Assembly: GCF_000368585.1 (NCBI RefSeq)
Contig: NZ_KB849560.1
Location: forward strand, 62,001 to 126,000
Length of the DNA stretch: 64,000 nt
DNA from: Acinetobacter venetianus RAG-1 = CIP 110063
GTDB lineage: Bacteria > Pseudomonadota > Gammaproteobacteria > Pseudomonadales > Moraxellaceae
Reading direction: 5' to 3'
In this document: piece by piece, positions 48,102-56,720 of the stretch
Layout of the letters: every line of letters begins with the position of its first letter
Numbering within the stretch: the first letter of the stretch is position 1
Made by a program: the position numbers and the translations under genes
The notes under the pieces: model-generated
Told to the model about the DNA's origin: nothing
Seen by the model: only the letters and a program-made list of their open reading frames with translations
Database searches by the model: none

Positions 48102-49060
48102 TAATAACTTCCTAAATATTCATCAACTTTTTGACTAAGATCATCTTTTTCTAAATTAAACAACATAACCCCATGTGGTCTAGGTACTACATCTGATGCT
48201 AAAACTGGTGCACCAAAATATAATGCCTCTCTCAAACTAACAGAATCACCATCAGTAGTTGTTGCTCGGATAAATAATTTCGTCACCGTTAAAAGTGGCC
48301 AGATTTTCTTATCATTCTCTAGAAATATAAGATTGTCATATTTATCAGTAAGTAATCGTACCTTTTCTTTTATTTCTTGACTAAAACTAGTTTCTGGATA
48401 ATTTGCAATAGCTACAAGGAAGTAATCATCTTTATACTTTAAGGCTAATTCGCAAAAGATATCTATTAAACAACTTAAAGTATAAATATCAGCCCCTTTA
48501 CTATCTAAATTTGGCTGAAATGCACTAGTTAATATGATTTTTCTTTGTTGATTTTTTAAGGCAGTTTCATACAAATCTAACAACCTCTGATCATAAGTAG
48601 ATAAGATATCTGCTAATTCAGCTTTTGCAGGAGGCAAAAAAGCTGAAATAGTTATAAACTTATTATTAATTTCGTCAAACTCATCAAATACTCTATAATT
48701 TTCCTTAAGATGTTCATTTACTAACATAATATTTTTACACTTAAGGAAAAACTTTAAATAAACTTTCTTTTTCCATCCTACTAACGAAAGAAAGTGCCTA
48801 CTAGAATTATGATCATAAAATATTACAGTTCCATACTGTGCAAAAAAACATGCTAATAAAATCAATATAAAATTAGACGCACTTAAATGTTTAATTTCTT
48901 TAGATCTTAAAGCCACAACTATTTTTAAAATGTTTTTCTTACATGGTTCAAGTAAAACAATTTTAGCATTATTACTTAGCTGCTCTAGTTTGCGTTGGTT
49001 AAAAACCGTAACACCACCTATGGGCGATGGAAGTTTACCAATAAAAAATATTTTATCCAC
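48101..49060 (-). CDS. Glycosyltransferase (GT4-like)
   Basis: Protein of 319 residues with a divergent GT-B fold. IGKLPSPIGGVTVFNQRKLEQL fits an acceptor-side N-terminus, and RATTTDGDSVSLREALYFGAPVLASDVVPRPHGV is the donor-binding C-terminal signature. It lies in the AT-rich, locus-specific core. It abuts Wzy and overlaps the oxidoreductase gene by one base (TAATG). It is the likely second linkage enzyme; donor and acceptor are unknown. Confidence 0.75.
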   Translation of the reverse strand: MDKIFFIGKLPSPIGGVTVFNQRKLEQLSNNAKIVLLEPCKKNILKIVVALRSKEIKHLSASNFILILLACFFAQYGTVIFYDHNSSRHFLSLVGWKKKVYLKFFLKCKNIMLVNEHLKENYRVFDEFDEINNKFITISAFLPPAKAELADILSTYDQRLLDLYETALKNQQRKIILTSAFQPNLDSKGADIYTLSCLIDIFCELALKYKDDYFLVAIANYPETSFSQEIKEKVRLLTDKYDNLIFLENDKKIWPLLTVTKLFIRATTTDGDSVSLREALYFGAPVLASDVVPRPHGVMLFNLEKDDLSQKVDEYLGSY

Positions 49061-50371
49061 TTAATCCCCCCCTGACCTAGACTTCCCAACTCGACAAAAA
49101 ATTAAAATACACATTGAAACAACAACACTAAGAATAAAAAAAGTCCTAAGATTACTAATCATATCGTTTCTGAGAGTAAAGGAAAAACAGAATATGTATA
49201 TTGCTCCTAACAAAACCCCAAAATGAGACTTATTATAAAACTTAGAAAAGAACACGATTAAAAAAGCAAAAACGATAGGACCAAAAATATTAAAATTCAT
49301 CATAGACTCAAGAATGGCATTAAAAGCCAGGCCACCGCCCGAATTATAAATATCTGGATAAAACTCTTTCACGAAGTTAACTGATGGTGAAATAGGCCTA
49401 CTAGGAAAAATAAATGTAGGAATGATCTGTGCAAATGTTTCCAGATAAGTAGGCTGCATTTGGACTGAAGAGTATCTAGAGAAATAGTCATTCCAAACAA
49501 TACTAAAAGCACCAAATTCAGATTTATCAGGACTAAAGGCTGTTCCATAATCGAGTTCACTTAAAATAGCACCCCACTCAGAAAAGCTCGTATTCCTCAA
49601 ATACCCATAAACCCACATTAATAAGCCGAATACAAACCCATATCCAATATAAATTGGATTAATACGCTTATGCACATTAACGGCAAATGCACAAATAACG
49701 AATAAAATTATTGCTAATTTCCTGTCACCTAGGATTAAAATGTCCGTAGCAGAAAACAGAATTAATGGTAATAACCAAAAAACTAAAGCCCTCCCACTTT
49801 TCTGCTCAACGCTAACAACAAACCAAATATAAAAGACAGAAAAAGAATAAACAAAAAGTTTATAAACATCAAAAAGAGTGGATTTAGATTTATAAATATC
49901 TGCACGAGACACAGCACCAATATCCAGTGAAAAAAGCATTGCAACCATGCTTATATATATAAAAACAATAATACTATAAAATAAAAAGACTGTATTTAAA
50001 CTCAGTTTTTTTCTAAAATTTAAATTTGGTATTTTCACCCTACTAAAATATGAATCAAAAAAAATAAAAGATCCAAAAAAGATAAATGTATAAAAAATTA
50101 AGCTTGCATTTGTTCTTTCAAGGAAATAGCTATAATCTCTATAAATATATGAGTTAAAGATTGCGGTCAAAAAGTATGGTAATGCAGTAACAAAAACAAT
50201 TGTACTAGGTGAAAGAATTCCACTTTTCTTAATCTGAAATAGAGATAATAAAACAATAGAAACAATAGAAACATTTATAAAAAGATCTAAACTCTCTAAA
50301 CTTATGAGTAGCCATAGTAGACATATCATAACAAGTGAAATGACCCCCCCAATAAATGCTAATCTATTCAT
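49061..50371 (-). CDS. wzy: Capsule repeat-unit polymerase (Wzy type)
   Basis: Inner-membrane protein of 436 residues with about 11 hydrophobic segments, and a large periplasmic loop (about residues 260-340, around DYFSRYSSVQMQPTYLETFAQIIPTF). Strong AT-richness and weak general similarity are expected for Wzy, which is locus-specific. The call is made by topology and by its place next to Wzx. It overlaps Wzx by 4 bases. Confidence 0.75.
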   Translation of the reverse strand: MNRLAFIGGVISLVMICLLWLLISLESLDLFINVSIVSIVLLSLFQIKKSGILSPSTIVFVTALPYFLTAIFNSYIYRDYSYFLERTNASLIFYTFIFFGSFIFFDSYFSRVKIPNLNFRKKLSLNTVFLFYSIIVFIYISMVAMLFSLDIGAVSRADIYKSKSTLFDVYKLFVYSFSVFYIWFVVSVEQKSGRALVFWLLPLILFSATDILILGDRKLAIILFVICAFAVNVHKRINPIYIGYGFVFGLLMWVYGYLRNTSFSEWGAILSELDYGTAFSPDKSEFGAFSIVWNDYFSRYSSVQMQPTYLETFAQIIPTFIFPSRPISPSVNFVKEFYPDIYNSGGGLAFNAILESMMNFNIFGPIVFAFLIVFFSKFYNKSHFGVLLGAIYIFCFSFTLRNDMISNLRTFFILSVVVSMCILIFCRVGKSRSGGD

Positions 50372-51573
50372 TTCAACCTCTTTACATACATCAGAATGCT
50401 ATAAAAATTTACAACATAAATGAGCAGCATAATTATCAAAAATAAAATCACAAAACTTGAAAAAGATAACTTTGCAAAAAAAACTACTAAAGGCAAAACT
50501 ATAGCAACAGAAGCAAATCTAACTAATTCAAAACCTAGAGCTTTATTAACCTTGCCCCATAATGGATATAATGTAGTTAAAGGTTGAAGCAAAGCATCAA
50601 AAAAGTAGTATATAAACAACAGGGACAGCAACCATGAGAATTCCAACCATTCACGGCCAAAAAATATCATTATTATATAACTTGAGCAAAACACTAAAAA
50701 AACTAAAAAGCATGCAAAAGACATTAAGACAATAATAAAATTTCTTGTCGTCAATATACTTTCAAAAAGCTCTTTAATTTTTTTCGCATCACTGTATTCA
50801 CCATTAAAAAGTATCAATACATTTCTTCTTATCAATGAAAATGGAACAGCCATTGTTTGAGAAAATAAAAAATATGCACCAATTTGACTCTTGTCAAAAA
50901 CATATCCACCAAACAAAACTGGTATCACAGGAGTTGAATATTGTATAAAAGTGAGAAAGGAGTTCTTAAAACCTTCCCTATAGTTTTTATAAAAAAAAGG
51001 GATGAAATTATTCAACTTAAATAACAAGGATTTCCGAATAAACAAAAAGAATAGAATAGAAATTATTAACTGAGGCAAAATATTGGCTAACAACAGCCCA
51101 TTTTCATGAAAAACATAATAAAAACCTACAATCATTACAATTTGAAGAAGCAATTGATTTGTTTTATAAAAAATAAATTTATTATAATCCTTTATTAATA
51201 TAAGATATTGACTCAATAAATTAAAAAAACTTAGGCTCAGGCAGAATAACAACAAATAAATAATATTATATTTAAAATGAAAGACATTGTTAGCAATGAC
51301 AACGCCTATACACAATAAAAAGAAAGTTATAATACTTACAACTATAGCATTAGAGAAAAATTCATTTTTTTCTTCTGCACAAACTCTATCGCTGAGCACA
51401 ATATAATCAAAGCGCATCGCAGCTACAATTGCAAATACTGATGCAAAACTTAGATACCAACCTAACTCACCAAATACTTCTGGTTTATAAAGTCGTGATG
51501 AAATCATAACAGATACTGCAACCAGTATCTGTACAATTACCCCACCGGCTATAAGCTTGGATAGAATCTTCAT
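50368..51573 (-). CDS. wzx: Capsule repeat-unit flippase (Wzx type)
   Basis: Membrane protein of 401 residues with about 12 segments of the polysaccharide-transporter (MATE-like) superfamily. RLYKPEVFGELGWYLSFASVFAIVAAMRFDYIVLSDR near residues 28-65 is the usual N-terminal pattern, with LGFELVRFASVAIV later. It would flip the lipid-linked repeat unit to the periplasm for Wzy. It is very AT-rich and locus-specific. Confidence 0.83.
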   Translation of the reverse strand: MKILSKLIAGGVIVQILVAVSVMISSRLYKPEVFGELGWYLSFASVFAIVAAMRFDYIVLSDRVCAEEKNEFFSNAIVVSIITFFLLCIGVVIANNVFHFKYNIIYLLLFCLSLSFFNLLSQYLILIKDYNKFIFYKTNQLLLQIVMIVGFYYVFHENGLLLANILPQLIISILFFLFIRKSLLFKLNNFIPFFYKNYREGFKNSFLTFIQYSTPVIPVLFGGYVFDKSQIGAYFLFSQTMAVPFSLIRRNVLILFNGEYSDAKKIKELFESILTTRNFIIVLMSFACFLVFLVFCSSYIIMIFFGREWLEFSWLLSLLFIYYFFDALLQPLTTLYPLWGKVNKALGFELVRFASVAIVLPLVVFFAKLSFSSFVILFLIIMLLIYVVNFYSILMYVKRLK

Positions 51574-51578
51574 AAACT

Positions 51579-52133
51579 TTATCTATTTTTTATAAACTTT
51601 AGTGGATTACCTGCATGTATTTCCATAGAAGATATTTCTATACTTTTAACAATAGATTCAGCACCAATAATTGAACCCTTACGAATCGTAGTATTTAAAA
51701 AAATACTGCTCCCTCGTCCTATCCAAACATCTTCTTCTATCAGAATTTCACCTTTCTTCATTCCTTGTTTGTTTATTGGTTCATTCTTATCAAATAGATG
51801 TTGGGCGTCTCTAATAGATACCCACTCTGCAATTAAAGTATTACTTTGTATCTCAACTTTATTAATTACAGAAACAACAACGCCTTGTGTCATTTTCACA
51901 CAATCACCAACTATTAGTTGGCCAAATGGCGGTATATCAAAATGACTAAATGCCCCAATATCACATTTTTTACCAAACTTAATACCTTTATGCGGTGGGT
52001 ATTTGAAAATGACATTTTTCCCAACTTTAGGAATTCCTTTACAGATCCCACCACATAAATTAATTAACAAAAATAATTTTAGACCACGATAGTAATCACC
52101 TAGTCTAAAAAAAAATTTGAATAGGCTATACAT
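51579..52133 (-). CDS. Hexapeptide-repeat O-acetyltransferase
   Basis: LbH-fold protein of 184 residues. VGKNVIFKYPPHKGIKFGKKCDIGAFS and EILIEEDVWIGRGSSIFLNTTIRKGSIIGAESIVKS are hexapeptide runs, with a His near IRDAQHLFD as the likely base. It would acetylate a capsule sugar. It abuts wecC (no spacer) and ends 5 bases before wzx, so it is part of the operon. Confidence 0.78.
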   Translation of the reverse strand: MYSLFKFFFRLGDYYRGLKLFLLINLCGGICKGIPKVGKNVIFKYPPHKGIKFGKKCDIGAFSHFDIPPFGQLIVGDCVKMTQGVVVSVINKVEIQSNTLIAEWVSIRDAQHLFDKNEPINKQGMKKGEILIEEDVWIGRGSSIFLNTTIRKGSIIGAESIVKSIEISSMEIHAGNPLKFIKNR

Positions 52134-53387
52134 TTATAAAATGCCTTTTGTATCGACTACATAAGAAAAAGAGAAGTTCATATTTTTAAATTGTCTATGA
52201 TCAACCAAAATCAAATGGATATCTGCTTGTTGATGTTCCTTAAGAGCAATCAATTTAATATTTGAAGGCAGTTTGGCAGGAAGTTCATGAATATTCGGTT
52301 CTATTGCAAGAATATTAAAACCTTGTTCAGCTAACTTTTTCGTGATTTCAAGTGCTGGGCTCTCACGTAGATCATCAATATCAGGTTTAAAAGCCAAACC
52401 ATAGCAAGCGATCGTGACATCTTGAATCGTTTTTGTTGGATTAGCTTGTAAGAAATCCGCAATTTTAATTTTAACCTGATCAATGACCCATTCAGGTTTG
52501 GCATCATTCACTTCACGTGCAGTACGAATCAAACGAGCTTGTTCTGGTGTCTTTGCCACAATAAACCAAGGATCAACCGCAATACAGTGACCACCGACCC
52601 CAGGTCCTGGCTGTAAAATATTGACGCGCGGGTGACGATTCGCCAGTGAAATCAACTCCCAAACATTGATATCTAACTTGTCACAAATAACTGAAAGCTC
52701 ATTTGCGAAAGCAATATTGACGTCACGGAATGAGTTCTCTGTCAATTTACACATTTCCGCGGTACGGGCATTGGTTTCAATACATGCACCTTTTACAAAG
52801 ATTTTGTATAAATCACATGCCGCTTTTGAACAACGTGGTGTCATTCCACCAATAATACGGTCATTACTAATCAACTCTTGTAAAACTTTACCTGGCAACA
52901 CACGTTCTGGGCAGTGCGCGACTAAAATATCGGCCTCTTCGCCCTTTTGCTGCGGAAAGCTTAAATCTGGACGTGCTTCACTTAACCAAGCCGACATTTG
53001 TTCAGTGGCTTCTACAGGTGAGGTCGACTCTAAAATAACTAAATTACCTGATTTTAAAAAAGGCGCTAAAGCTTTCGAGGCAGCTTCGATATATTTTAGA
53101 TCTGGCTGATAATCATCTTTAAAAGGTGTTGGAACTGCAACAATATAAGCATCTGCTTCAGTCGGTGCCAATTGAGCAGACAATTTACCCTGAGCAACGA
53201 CATCACGGACCAAAGCATCTAAATCAGGTTCAACAATATGCACTTTACCTTGATTGATCATATCTACCGCATGTTGGTTTACATCAACACCAGTAACTTT
53301 TACTCCATGAGCGGCAAATGTTGCCGCAGTTGGCAAACCAATATAACCTAACCCTATAACACAGATATGCTTAAATGAACTACTCAT
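52134..53387 (-). CDS. wecC: UDP-N-acetyl-D-mannosamine dehydrogenase
   Basis: NAD enzyme of about 417 residues that oxidises UDP-ManNAc to UDP-ManNAcA. ICVIGLGYIGLPTAATFA is the NAD site, KLTENSFRDVNIAFANELS the substrate helix, and GPGVGGHCIAVDPWF holds the catalytic Cys. All key residues are intact, in contrast to Ugd at 36300. The ATG at 53387 is used; a TTG seven codons upstream is possible. Called gna in some K-locus schemes. Confidence 0.9.
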   Translation of the reverse strand: MSSSFKHICVIGLGYIGLPTAATFAAHGVKVTGVDVNQHAVDMINQGKVHIVEPDLDALVRDVVAQGKLSAQLAPTEADAYIVAVPTPFKDDYQPDLKYIEAASKALAPFLKSGNLVILESTSPVEATEQMSAWLSEARPDLSFPQQKGEEADILVAHCPERVLPGKVLQELISNDRIIGGMTPRCSKAACDLYKIFVKGACIETNARTAEMCKLTENSFRDVNIAFANELSVICDKLDINVWELISLANRHPRVNILQPGPGVGGHCIAVDPWFIVAKTPEQARLIRTAREVNDAKPEWVIDQVKIKIADFLQANPTKTIQDVTIACYGLAFKPDIDDLRESPALEITKKLAEQGFNILAIEPNIHELPAKLPSNIKLIALKEHQQADIHLILVDHRQFKNMNFSFSYVVDTKGIL

Positions 53388-53419
53388 ACTAAATACTTTT
53401 AAAATCAAATGGTTAAAAA

Positions 53420-54550
53420 CTAAATAAAATTTACTTTTAGGAAATCAATAATTCGCTGGCAAGCAGTCCCATCTCCATAAGGATTGTGCGCTTCTGCCAT
53501 ACTGGCGTAAATTGTTGTATTTTCTAACAACTCACTTACAGCAGATTGAATCGCATTCACATCCGTACCCACTAATCGTACTGTTCCCGCATCTACCGCT
53601 TCAGGACGTTCAGTAGTATCTCGCATCACCAACACAGGCTTGCCTAGAGAAGGGGCTTCTTCTTGTATACCCCCTGAATCAGTCAAGATTAAATAGCTAC
53701 GATTCATTAAGTAAACAAATGGTAGATAGTCCTGAGGGGCAATCAGAAAAACATTATCAATATTTGCCAACAACTCATTCACAGGTTGTTGTACATTTGG
53801 ATTTAGATGGACTGGATAAACGATTTGAATATCAGGATATTTTTTAGCGATATTGGCCAAGGCAGTACAAATATTGAGGAAACCTTGACCGAAGTTTTCG
53901 CGACGATGTCCCGTAACTAAAATTAATTTTTTGCTTTTATCTATAAAACTAAATTCTTGTTCAAATTTTTGAATAAGTTGTTGTTCTTGCTCCACTTTAG
54001 TTTTAACTTGTAGTAAAGCATCAATCACTGTATTACCCGTAATCACGACTGTTTCAGGGTTAACATTTTCCTTAATTAAATTATTATAAGATGACCGAGT
54101 GGGCGCAAAATGAAAGTTTGCAAGAACACCCGTGAGTTGACGATTCGCTTCTTCAGGCCACGGCGAGTAAAGATCTCCTGTGCGTAAACCTGCTTCGACA
54201 TGACCAATTTTAATTTTGTGATAATAACCTGCTAGAGAAGCTGCGAAAGTTGTAGCCGTATCGCCATGGACCAAAATAAGATCAGGCATCCACTCTGCAA
54301 ATACCTGTTCTAACCCTTTTAAAACACCCGAGGTTACATCAGATAAAGTTTGTCCTGGTTTCATCAAATTCAAATCAAAGTCTGGTGTTAATTCAAATAA
54401 ACTCAGCACCTGATCCAACATTTGACGGTGTTGACCTGTCACACAGACTTTAGTTTCAAAATCTTCATTAAACTGTTGTAACTTCAAGGCCAAAGGGGCC
54501 ATTTTTATCGCTTCTGGTCGAGTACCAAATACTAATAAAACTTTTTTCAC
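53420..54550 (-). CDS. wecB: UDP-N-acetylglucosamine 2-epimerase
   Basis: Non-hydrolysing epimerase of about 376 residues, the same length as E. coli Wec[20 protein letters not shown] at the N-terminus, [25 protein letters not shown] and [28 protein letters not shown] are family signatures. It supplies UDP-ManNAc to WecC. A GTG start at 54550 after AGGTGG gives the standard opening; a GTG three codons earlier is the alternative. It is the first gene of the leftward operon. Confidence 0.92.
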   Translation of the reverse strand: MKKVLLVFGTRPEAIKMAPLALKLQQFNEDFETKVCVTGQHRQMLDQVLSLFELTPDFDLNLMKPGQTLSDVTSGVLKGLEQVFAEWMPDLILVHGDTATTFAASLAGYYHKIKIGHVEAGLRTGDLYSPWPEEANRQLTGVLANFHFAPTRSSYNNLIKENVNPETVVITGNTVIDALLQVKTKVEQEQQLIQKFEQEFSFIDKSKKLILVTGHRRENFGQGFLNICTALANIAKKYPDIQIVYPVHLNPNVQQPVNELLANIDNVFLIAPQDYLPFVYLMNRSYLILTDSGGIQEEAPSLGKPVLVMRDTTERPEAVDAGTVRLVGTDVNAIQSAVSELLENTTIYASMAEAHNPYGDGTACQRIIDFLKVNFI

Positions 54551-55166
54551 CCAATCCACCTTTTTTATATATGACTTTTAACTATGGTTTAAACTCGATT
54601 AATCCATAAAGTGCAGCATTTTCACTCATCAAACTTATAGCATATAATTGCTCAAGAACTACAATTCTAAAACAAGTTTAAATAAACAAAAATCAGATAA
54701 AAACAAATTATATCAACATCTTAAATAAACATATCTAATGTTGTTTTTACCAAAGTTCTATCACATTAATGTATTACAATAAGATTCTTTAACTTTTCTA
54801 ATACATTGATGTGAGTTAAATTTAACTCATTATGTCACGGATATCCTATCTTCCAATTACTTTAATTGCTTTAATCAAAAGTTTGCATCTCTGTAATTAC
54901 CAAGAAACGGGCGTACTATAGCAGATTTTTAATACGTCCCCTATCTGAATTGTATGATTGTGTTTAACAATATATTTTCCTTTGTTCTCAAATCGCAATA
55001 GATTAGTTTTGCAAAACTTATTATTAAATTTTTTAGATAAACTAAACATACAAACCGAAATGATTCTCCGATGATTTTTTACTATTTTTCAGCTAGAATT
55101 AGCGCAATTCTAAGTCCAAAGATATGTTGTTATGTAACAACAGATATAACTATTTAAGGGTCAAGT
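54551..55166. promoter_or_regulatory. Divergent control region of the capsule locus
   Basis: These 616 very AT-rich bases separate wecB from wza and must hold both promoters. A leftward -10-like TATAAT lies at 54707-54712 (complement), without a good -35. For wza a TAGAAT lies at 55094-55099. No JUMPstart or ops element was found. An 18-base inverted repeat near wza is listed separately. The length implies long untranslated leaders or extra control sites. Confidence 0.6.
55125..55142. promoter_or_regulatory. Inverted repeat TGTTGTTA-TG-TAACAACA before wza
   Basis: Perfect 8-bp arms around a 2-base centre, ending 24 bases before the GTG start. The place suggests either an operator or a 5' mRNA hairpin near the ribosome site (AAGGG). 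Confidence 0.5.
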
Positions 55167-56267
55167 GTGAAGCATTATCAACTTTTTTCCATTCTTGCGA
55201 TTAGTATTAGTGCTACAGGCTGTGCTGTTACTTCTGGCTTACAAACATATGATATTCCGAGTGAAGGCATTTACACTACTGATCAGGGAACGGACGTCAA
55301 TGTTATAAAAATTACGCAGGATAATTTACCTGCAATTCAACCTGCCCAAATCGACTATCAAAGCAATTACTCAACACTATTTAAACAACAACAACAAGCC
55401 TACCGTCTAAGTTCTGGTGATGTGCTTTCTATTCAACTGTGGGCATATCCTGAAATTACTCCACCAGTGAACAATTTGACCAATGATCAATCAATTCAAG
55501 CCAATGGCTACCCAATTGACTACAATGGTTTTGTGCAAATTCCTTTAGTAGGCCGTTATAAAGCCTCAGGAAAAACATTAACGCAACTTAATACGGACTT
55601 ACGTAACCAGTTTGCTCGCTATTTAAAAAACCCCGATGTGATTGTAAGAGTACTGTCTTATCAAGGGCAGCGATATTCAGTCCAAGGGAGTGTACTTAAA
55701 GGTGGTCAATTCTTTTTAAATGACCAACCTATTAGTATTTATAGTGCTTTAGGTATGGCTGGTGGTGTCACAGAGAAAGGCGATAATACATTTATCCAGC
55801 TCATTCGTAATGGCATCACTTATGATCTTAATACCATCGCTTTAGAGAAAGCTGGCTATTCGCTCAATAAATTATTGGTACAACCTAACGACACGATTTA
55901 TGTAAGTACCAAAGAAAACCAAAAAATTTATGTAATGGGTGAGTCTGGTAAGAATCAGGCCTTACCAATGCGAGATCAAGGCATGACACTAAGCGATGCG
56001 TTGGGTGAAAGTTTAGGACTCAATCCTCTCTCAGCTAGTGCGAGCCGAATTTACGTTCTCCGCACAAATCCAAATGATCGCCATACTGAACTCTATCATC
56101 TAAATTTAATGAGTTTAGGGGATTTCGGTCTTGCTAATCAATTTAGATTGCGAAGTAATGATATTGTTTATGTCGATGCAACTGGGTTGACTCGCTGGCA
56201 GCGTGTTATCAACCAAATCATTCCGTTCTCTAGTGCTCTATATAATATTGATCGCTTAGGGCAATAA
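55167..56267 (+). CDS. wza: Outer-membrane capsule export lipoprotein Wza
   Basis: Lipoprotein of 366 residues that forms the export pore. The signal peptide ends at the lipobox SATGC with Cys19. The polysaccharide-export domain starts at SGDVLSIQLWAYPEI (about 89) and is followed by two SLBB-type domains. It starts with GTG after AAGGG. It is the first of the wza-wzb-wzc genes, transcribed away from the biosynthesis operon. Confidence 0.93.
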   Translation: MKHYQLFSILAISISATGCAVTSGLQTYDIPSEGIYTTDQGTDVNVIKITQDNLPAIQPAQIDYQSNYSTLFKQQQQAYRLSSGDVLSIQLWAYPEITPPVNNLTNDQSIQANGYPIDYNGFVQIPLVGRYKASGKTLTQLNTDLRNQFARYLKNPDVIVRVLSYQGQRYSVQGSVLKGGQFFLNDQPISIYSALGMAGGVTEKGDNTFIQLIRNGITYDLNTIALEKAGYSLNKLLVQPNDTIYVSTKENQKIYVMGESGKNQALPMRDQGMTLSDALGESLGLNPLSASASRIYVLRTNPNDRHTELYHLNLMSLGDFGLANQFRLRSNDIVYVDATGLTRWQRVINQIIPFSSALYNIDRLGQ

Positions 56268-56272
56268 TATAA

Positions 56273-56701
56273 ATGAATATTAAAAACGTTTTAGTTGTTT
56301 GTGTGGGTAATATTTGCCGTAGTCCAATGGCCGAATATCTACTTAAACAACAACATCCTAACCTGAGAATTGAATCTGCTGGCATATCTGGCATGATAGG
56401 ACATGCTGCTGACGATAAAGCTCAGCTTTGTATGCGGCGATTAGATATTGATATGAGTACTCATATTGCTAAAAAACTGAATTCAGAGCACCTTAAACAG
56501 GCCGATTTAATTTTAGTGATGAGTAACAATCAGCAAAAGCATATTGAGCAAACTTGGCCATTTGCAAAAGGGAAAGTTTTCCGTCTAGGGCATTGGCAAA
56601 ACAAAAACGTGCCTGACCCATACCAACACGATCAAGCTTTTTTTGATCAGACCTGTCTGCTAATCCAACAATGTGTTACAGATTGGAAAAACTATATTTA
56701 A
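56273..56701 (+). CDS. wzb: Low-molecular-weight protein tyrosine phosphatase Wzb
   Basis: Cytosolic phosphatase of 142 residues that dephosphorylates Wzc. VCVGNICRSPMAEYLL holds the CX5R loop (Cys10 to Arg16), and VPDPYQHDQ carries the general-acid Asp. It begins 5 bases after wza and ends 19 bases before wzc. Confidence 0.94.
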   Translation: MNIKNVLVVCVGNICRSPMAEYLLKQQHPNLRIESAGISGMIGHAADDKAQLCMRRLDIDMSTHIAKKLNSEHLKQADLILVMSNNQQKHIEQTWPFAKGKVFRLGHWQNKNVPDPYQHDQAFFDQTCLLIQQCVTDWKNYI

Positions 56702-56720
56702 CTTTTTTAGATTTAAGATT

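Noticed and set aside
54840..54930. GGGCGTACTATAGC-like stretch considered as an ops/JUMPstart element
   Set aside because: It matches neither the GGCGGTAG core nor the longer JUMPstart consensus.
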